This document shows, piece by piece, positions 5,852 to 9,617 of a stretch of 9,617 nt of DNA. Source of the DNA: an uncultured Clostridia bacterium (lineage in GTDB: Bacteria > Bacillota > Clostridia > UBA1381); assembly GCA_934476075.1 (NCBI GenBank), contig CAKSNH010000035.1, forward strand, positions 1 through 9,617, in the 5' to 3' direction. Below the pieces are notes generated by a model that saw nothing but the letters and a program-made list of their open reading frames with translations, was not told the DNA's origin and made no database searches. The translations under genes were made by a program, and so were the position numbers. How positions within the stretch are numbered: the first letter of the stretch is position 1; each line of letters starts with the position of its first letter.

Positions 5852-7327
5852 ATGAAAAAGAGAAATATAAAGCTTTGCTGCTGTTCATGCTTTTTGGCGG
5901 GTGTGATAATTACGGCGGGAGCGTGCGGATTTTACAATGCAAAAAACAATCCGACTCCCGTTCCGACTGATGTGCCTGTGATAGAACAGACAATCGCTCC
6001 GAGCGAGCCGCAGCAGGAACAAGTGATGAATTTTGACTACAATGTCGAAACATCGTGGAACGACAACGGTGCAACGTGCAGCAAGGTTAATTTCAAGATT
6101 ACCAATGTGTCGGACGGGGAACTGAAAAATTGGAAGGTTGTTTTGAATGTTCCCGACGGTACACAAGTACAGCAGGGCTGGAACGGTATCTACAATGTCA
6201 CAGGAACGGAATTTACCGTTACGCCCGAAAGCTACAACGGGACTATCGCAGTCGGGCAGACGGTGGATTTTGGCTGTATAGTGCGTGGCAGCGGTGCGTT
6301 TAGCTGTACGGTGGGAAATCTGTCGGCGGAGAAAAACGGACAGTCGGTTCAAGGCGGAAGTATGGTGGGTGTGGCGGCAACTCCGATACCTACTCCGATT
6401 CCTGTGCCGGCAACGAGCAATCCGGTCGGTGCATTATCGGTTTCGGGTACTAATATTGTGGACGCAAATGGAAATGCGGTTCAGCTTAAAGGTGCAAGCA
6501 CGCACGGACTGGCTTGGTTTCCGCAGTATGTGAACAGGGACGCTTTCAGAACATTGCGTGATACTTGGGGTGCGAACGTGGTAAGGCTTGCAATGTATAC
6601 TCAGGAATACGGCGGATATTGCAGCGGCGGTGACCGAAATAATCTGAAAACGCTTATCAACAACGGTGTGAATTATGCAAATGAGCTTGGTATGTATGCG
6701 ATTATCGACTGGCACATTCTAAGCGACGGCAATCCGAACACGCACAAGTCGGATGCTATCGAGTTTTTCTCGGAGATGGCGAGCAAGTACAGCGGATATG
6801 ACAATGTTATTTACGAAATCTGCAATGAGCCGAACGGCGGTGTGTCGTGGGATAACGATATTAAGCCATATGCCGTTGATGTGATTAACGCTATTCGTCA
6901 GTATGACGGTGACGCAATTATAATTGTCGGCACTCCGACATGGTCGCAGGACGTTGAAACGGCGGCAAAAAATCCGATAACGGGACAGAAAAATATTATG
7001 TACTCGCTGCATTTTTATGCCGCAACGCACAAGGATAATATCAGAACAAAAATGAAATATGCACTGGACTCAAATTTACCGATATTTGTTACGGAATTCA
7101 GTATATGCGACGCATCGGGCAACGGCGGACTGGACTACGGCTCGGCACAGGAATGGTTTGATTTGATTAACCGCTACAACGTATCGTATGTGGGTTGGAA
7201 TTTGAGCAACAAGGGCGAAAGCTCTGCGTTTATTAACCCGTCCTGCAATAAGACGGCGGACTGGACAGATGAGGATTTGAGCGAGTCGGCTAAGTGGCTT
7301 AAAAATAAAATGCTTGAAAGACAATAG
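5852..7327 (+). CDS. GH5 endoglucanase with N-terminal CBM2-like cellulose-binding module
   Basis: The 491-residue extracellular enzyme should cleave beta-1,4-glucan chains inside cellulose with retention of configuration. Residues 1-25 form a signal sequence with an unusual Cys cluster (9-11, 13), and AGAC (22-25) fits a loose lipobox, so lipid anchoring at C25 is possible. A Pro-rich spacer leads to a CBM2-like beta-sandwich (about 58-156). Its W69 and W110, plus Y128 where many members have Trp, fit the flat binding face. A Pro/Thr linker (about 176-192) precedes the catalytic barrel (about 195-489). Visible active-site elements are H218, R245, the DWH triplet 286-288, acid/base E326 in NEP, H387 and Y389, nucleophile E415 in VTEF, and W449. 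No dockerin or SLH domain is present. The start at 5852 has AGGAGGG five bases upstream; an ATG ten codons earlier lacks one. gtrA follows after 2 bases. Subfamily GH5_2 is my best guess. Confidence 0.92.
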   Translation: MKKRNIKLCCCSCFLAGVIITAGACGFYNAKNNPTPVPTDVPVIEQTIAPSEPQQEQVMNFDYNVETSWNDNGATCSKVNFKITNVSDGELKNWKVVLNVPDGTQVQQGWNGIYNVTGTEFTVTPESYNGTIAVGQTVDFGCIVRGSGAFSCTVGNLSAEKNGQSVQGGSMVGVAATPIPTPIPVPATSNPVGALSVSGTNIVDANGNAVQLKGASTHGLAWFPQYVNRDAFRTLRDTWGANVVRLAMYTQEYGGYCSGGDRNNLKTLINNGVNYANELGMYAIIDWHILSDGNPNTHKSDAIEFFSEMASKYSGYDNVIYEICNEPNGGVSWDNDIKPYAVDVINAIRQYDGDAIIIVGTPTWSQDVETAAKNPITGQKNIMYSLHFYAATHKDNIRTKMKYALDSNLPIFVTEFSICDASGNGGLDYGSAQEWFDLINRYNVSYVGWNLSNKGESSAFINPSCNKTADWTDEDLSESAKWLKNKMLERQ

Positions 7328-7329
7328 GG

Positions 7330-7839
7330 GTGAATGTTTTGGAAAACAAATCGGTAGTCAGAGCGTGGCTGAAATCCGTTCTGGACGTGATTATTGATTG
7401 GCTCGGTAAGTTTATGCCCGAAAAAATTATGAAGTATGCAAGGCACTTTTTGAGCGTGGAATTCGTATTCTTTATTGTGGTTGGTGTGATTAATACGCTC
7501 AGCACAACGGTGTTTGCAACTATATTTGACCTAATTCCGCAGACTAAAACGGGAATTATCGCAAAGTACAACATAACATTCATTGTCGGATACATTTTAT
7601 CGATGGTTATATCGTTCTTGCTTAACACATATGTGACCTTCGGCGAAAAGCCTACATTGACAAAGGCTTTGAAATTTCCGCTCAGCTACATACCGAATTT
7701 TATTATTCAGGTGGTGTGCGTGTCGGTATTCAAGAGTATGCACTGGAACAACACGATAGCATACATTTTGGCGGCGATAATCGGTTTGCCGATTACGTTC
7801 ATTACTATGAAGATTTTAGTGTTTAAAAGAAAAAATTGA
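7330..7839 (+). CDS. GtrA-family membrane protein
   Basis: A 169-residue four-helix membrane protein of the GtrA family (PF04138). Members are linked to moving or handling undecaprenyl-phosphate sugars for cell-surface glycosylation; the substrate here is unknown. Predicted helices are at about 45-66, 80-103, 117-135 and 142-162. The family signature is SFLLNTYVTF (95-104) after helix two, and the tail is basic. The N-terminal 40 residues are an amphipathic extension. The frame opens at GTG 7330, two bases after the cellulase stop. A TTG nine bases later (7339) is better spaced from AGGGGTGA (7326-7333) and may be the real start; I give the longer form. The tight junction implies co-transcription and probably translational coupling with the cellulase. 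Confidence 0.85.
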   Translation: MNVLENKSVVRAWLKSVLDVIIDWLGKFMPEKIMKYARHFLSVEFVFFIVVGVINTLSTTVFATIFDLIPQTKTGIIAKYNITFIVGYILSMVISFLLNTYVTFGEKPTLTKALKFPLSYIPNFIIQVVCVSVFKSMHWNNTIAYILAAIIGLPITFITMKILVFKRKN

Positions 7840-7840
7840 T

Positions 7841-7879
7841 AACAAAAAATCTGTGCCGATTGGCACAGATTTTTTTGTT
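7841..7879. terminator. Shared terminator between gtrA and prfA
   Basis: The stem 7841-7857 pairs with 7862-7879 (one extra T) over a GATT loop, with an A-rich left arm and a T7-rich right arm, so it works on both strands. It begins one base after the gtrA-like stop and lies three bases from the prfA stop (7883-7885). Confidence 0.88.
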
Positions 7880-7882
7880 ATG

Positions 7883-8956
7883 TTATTCGTCACTGCCGGC
7901 AAGCTTTGCGCTTTGGTCGGCGGTGATAAGTGCGTCGATTATTTCGTCAAGAGCCGCTCCGTCAAGTACGGCTTCAAGCTTGTACAATGTAAGATTTATT
8001 CGGTGGTCGGTTACTCTGCCCTGTGGGAAATTGTATGTTCTTATTCTCTCGCTGCGGTCACCCGAACCTACCTGCGACTTTCTTTCGTCCGCAATCTCTT
8101 TATGACGCTGTTCCTCCATGACTTCGTATATTCTCGAACGCAGAATTTTCATGGCTTTATCTTTGTTTTTATGCTGCGATTTTTCGTCCTGACAAGATAC
8201 AACTATTCCTGTCGGCAAGTGTGTAATTCTTACCGCAGAGTCGGTTGTGTTGACACATTGTCCGCCCGGACCGCCGGCACGGAATACGTCTATACGCAGG
8301 TCGTTCTGATTGATTTCAACTTCAACGTCCTCCACTTCCGGCAGTACCGCAACGGTTACCGCTGATGTGTGGATACGTCCGCCCGATTCGGTTGCGGGTA
8401 CACGCTGTACTCTGTGAACTCCGCTCTCAAATTTTAATCGGCTGTATGCACCCTGTCCCTCAATCATAAAACATACTTCTTTATAACCGCCGATGTCGGT
8501 AGGGTTGGACGTCATTATTTCGGTTTTCCATCTCTTTGATTCGGCGTACATGGAATACATTCTCATCAAATCCGCCGCAAACAATGCCGCCTCGTCACCG
8601 CCTGTTCCGCCTCGGATTTCAACGATAACGTTCTTATCGTCATTAGGGTCTTTCGGCAAAAGCAGGATTTTAAGCTCCTGTGATATTTCTTCAAGAGAGT
8701 CCTCCGCCTCGGCAAGCTCGGCTTTTATCAATTCCTCAAAGTCTTTGTCCTGCCCTTCGGCAAGCATTTGCTTATCGTCAGCTATTGTCTGTTTCGCTTT
8801 TTTATACTCACGATACTTATTCACTATCGGGGTCAGGTCGGAATGGTCTTTGCAATACTGACGCCATGTCTTTTGGTCCGCTATTACTTCCGGGTCACTT
8901 ATTTTTACGCTTAAATTCTCAAATCGTTCTTCGAGTGCCTCCAATTTGTCAAACAT
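7883..8956 (-). CDS. prfA: Peptide chain release factor 1 (RF1)
   Basis: RF1 enters the ribosomal A site at UAA and UAG and triggers release of the finished protein. The 357 residues match the family length. An N-terminal helical domain (about 1-105) is followed by the codon-recognition domain with the PAT anticodon-like tripeptide at 187-189. This marks RF1 rather than RF2, which has SPF. The catalytic GGQ is at 231-233 within an AGGPGGQCVNTTDSAVR stretch, and the QHKNKDKA segment follows at 261-268. The Gln of GGQ is normally methylated by PrmC, but no prmC adjoins. The ATG at 8956 has AAAGGAG six bases upstream and a consensus promoter. The gene ends three bases before the shared terminator, so it appears monocistronic. 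Confidence 0.97.
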   Translation of the reverse strand: MFDKLEALEERFENLSVKISDPEVIADQKTWRQYCKDHSDLTPIVNKYREYKKAKQTIADDKQMLAEGQDKDFEELIKAELAEAEDSLEEISQELKILLLPKDPNDDKNVIVEIRGGTGGDEAALFAADLMRMYSMYAESKRWKTEIMTSNPTDIGGYKEVCFMIEGQGAYSRLKFESGVHRVQRVPATESGGRIHTSAVTVAVLPEVEDVEVEINQNDLRIDVFRAGGPGGQCVNTTDSAVRITHLPTGIVVSCQDEKSQHKNKDKAMKILRSRIYEVMEEQRHKEIADERKSQVGSGDRSERIRTYNFPQGRVTDHRINLTLYKLEAVLDGAALDEIIDALITADQSAKLAGSDE

Positions 8957-8996
8957 GGGTTACTCCTTTCATATTCTTCATTTTTGTTATCAATTT

Positions 8997-9025
8997 AGTA
9001 TATCGTATTTTGAAGGGAGTGTCAA
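8997..9025 (-). promoter_or_regulatory. Promoter of prfA
   Basis: On the minus strand a perfect TTGACA (9020-9025) and TATACT (8997-9002) are separated by 17 nt. Transcription would start near 8990, giving a leader of about 34 nt containing the AAAGGAG ribosome binding site at 8963-8969. Confidence 0.75.
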
Positions 9026-9044
9026 GGTTGGGAGGAGATAAATT

Positions 9045-9116
9045 ATGAGTTGGGGAGATAATGTACACAACAACTACTTACTTGCATTTCTATCTAAACC
9101 CACTCTTGCCAACTAA
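9045..9116 (+). CDS. Doubtful 23-codon ORF, possibly a gene remnant
   Basis: ATG at 9045 is preceded by GGAGGAG (9031-9037) with 7-nt spacing, a very good ribosome binding site. The frame runs only 23 codons (MSWGDNVHNNYLLAF...) to TAA at 9114-9116 and enters the repeat-like block after a few codons. I see no plus-strand promoter. It may be a chance ORF, a leader peptide, or the 5' stump of a gene interrupted by the repeat block. No family is recognised. Confidence 0.2.
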   Translation: MSWGDNVHNNYLLAFLSKPTLAN

Positions 9117-9617
9117 ACTTGGTCAACGTCAGTCGCACTACACTTTCATTCATATCTACACTTGCACTTTCCCACTAAACTCACCCCTACGGACACGCAA
9201 AAAGCGTAATCTATATTCAGTGGGCACAGAGGGTATGCCGTATCTATGCTTTGTTTATGCTCTATGTTTAATCAAACTCATCGCAAGCACTATACTTGGA
9301 CGGCACAAAATTCACGCTTCTAGGCAATAAGTGAATTTTGCCGACAAAGTGGGAATACCTATATCCGCAATAGCTTTGCAGCGTGTGGGTCAAGGGTGTC
9401 CCTTGCGGACTTTTCCGTTTGCTTTGTGGACGTGGACAAAGCGAACTCCAAAGGGTTCGAGTTACTTTGATAATGTCTATACTCATGGGGAAGTGAAACG
9501 TCCCCGTCGCTAAATGTGGGCAACGTCAGTCTGCACTACGCTTTGATTTTAGCTATGTTAGGATAGAACAACAAATTGTAGCTTTGTGCGTAGTCCACCG
9601 CAAGATATATTTAGTTC
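9070..9617. repeat. Repeat-rich, hairpin-rich intergenic block without a gene
   Basis: None of the short frames here has a ribosome binding site or a recognisable product. CAACGTCAGTC-GCACTAC-CTTT occurs at 9124-9146 and again at 9521-9544, about 400 bases apart. Imperfect copies of an ACTTGCA-TTTC-CTAAAC-CAC block lie near 9079 and 9157. Hairpins: 9306-9315/9331-9340 (extended by 9301-9303/9341-9343), 9391-9396/9400-9405, 9421-9427/9436-9442, 9487-9491/9501-9505, and a long-range pair 9535-9541/9588-9594. The hairpin at 9391-9405, read on the minus strand, has the same CAA-stem-TTGACC layout as the two at the start of the window. This is probably a dispersed non-coding repeat family; the block continues past the window end. 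Confidence 0.5.

Noticed and set aside
7836..8365. Plus-strand frames of 89 and 170 codons overlapping prfA
   Set aside because: They are antisense to a fully conserved RF1 and begin inside or next to the terminator; no product features.
9061..9330. 89-codon plus-strand frame in the repeat block
   Set aside because: No ribosome binding site, biased low-complexity composition (many Thr, Tyr, Leu), and it overlaps direct repeats and a hairpin arm.
9449..9469. tRNA-like GGTTCGAGTT segment
   Set aside because: It resembles a T-loop, but no acceptor stem, anticodon arm or CCA region can be built around it.
9331..9513. 60-codon plus-strand frame and the antisense 72-codon frame at 9268-9486
   Set aside because: Both run through several hairpins in the repeat block and have no supported start; hairpin structure explains the sequence better than coding.

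Overview
The window looks like a chromosomal stretch from a low-to-moderate-GC, Gram-positive anaerobe of the class Clostridia, probably a plant-fibre-degrading gut or rumen lineage. This rests on the gene content (coaX, an S-layer-homology protein, a GH5 cellulase with a CBM2-like module, RF1), the strong AGGAGG-type ribosome binding sites, the sigma-A-type TTGACA/TATAAT promoters and the U-tailed terminators. The genus cannot be fixed from the sequence alone.

Layout. Positions 1-230 are non-coding, with imperfect hairpin-bearing repeats. A promoter at 235-263 drives coaX (type III pantothenate kinase, 330-1100, +). It is convergent with a small integral-membrane protein of the COG2426 'small multi-drug export' family (1212-1709, -), and the two share a 21-bp perfect-stem bidirectional terminator. 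About 570 bases follow that are non-coding but full of signals: a divergent promoter for the minus-strand gene, tandem promoters, and a leader of about 300 nt with possible alternative hairpins and a pseudoknot near the Shine-Dalgarno. These precede a 1018-residue secreted SLH-domain protein (2279-5335, +), probably an abundant S-layer-type protein judging from its distinctive codon use.

From 5340 to 5850 lies a second busy intergenic region. It holds the SLH gene's terminator, a 31-codon single-pass membrane ORF, a 27-bp palindrome lying over a promoter, an apparent ~80-nt transcript ending in a strong terminator, and an extended -10 promoter for the next gene. That gene encodes a secreted or lipid-anchored GH5 endoglucanase with a CBM2-like module (5852-7327, +). 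It is followed after 2 bases by a GtrA-family membrane protein (7330-7839, +). The pair ends in a hairpin terminator shared with the convergent prfA (RF1, 7883-8956, -), which has its own TTGACA-N17-TATACT promoter.

Positions 9026-9617 hold no convincing gene. They form a repeat-rich, hairpin-rich block, and one of its hairpins is built like the hairpins at the start of the window.

Functionally, coaX (CoA synthesis) and prfA (translation termination) are housekeeping. The SLH protein, the 31-residue ORF, the cellulase and the GtrA protein form a cell-surface neighbourhood. The most promising undescribed elements are non-coding: the structured SLH leader, the candidate small RNA or attenuator upstream of the cellulase, and the covarying hairpin repeat family. 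I found no defence system, CRISPR array, transposase, tRNA or rRNA.
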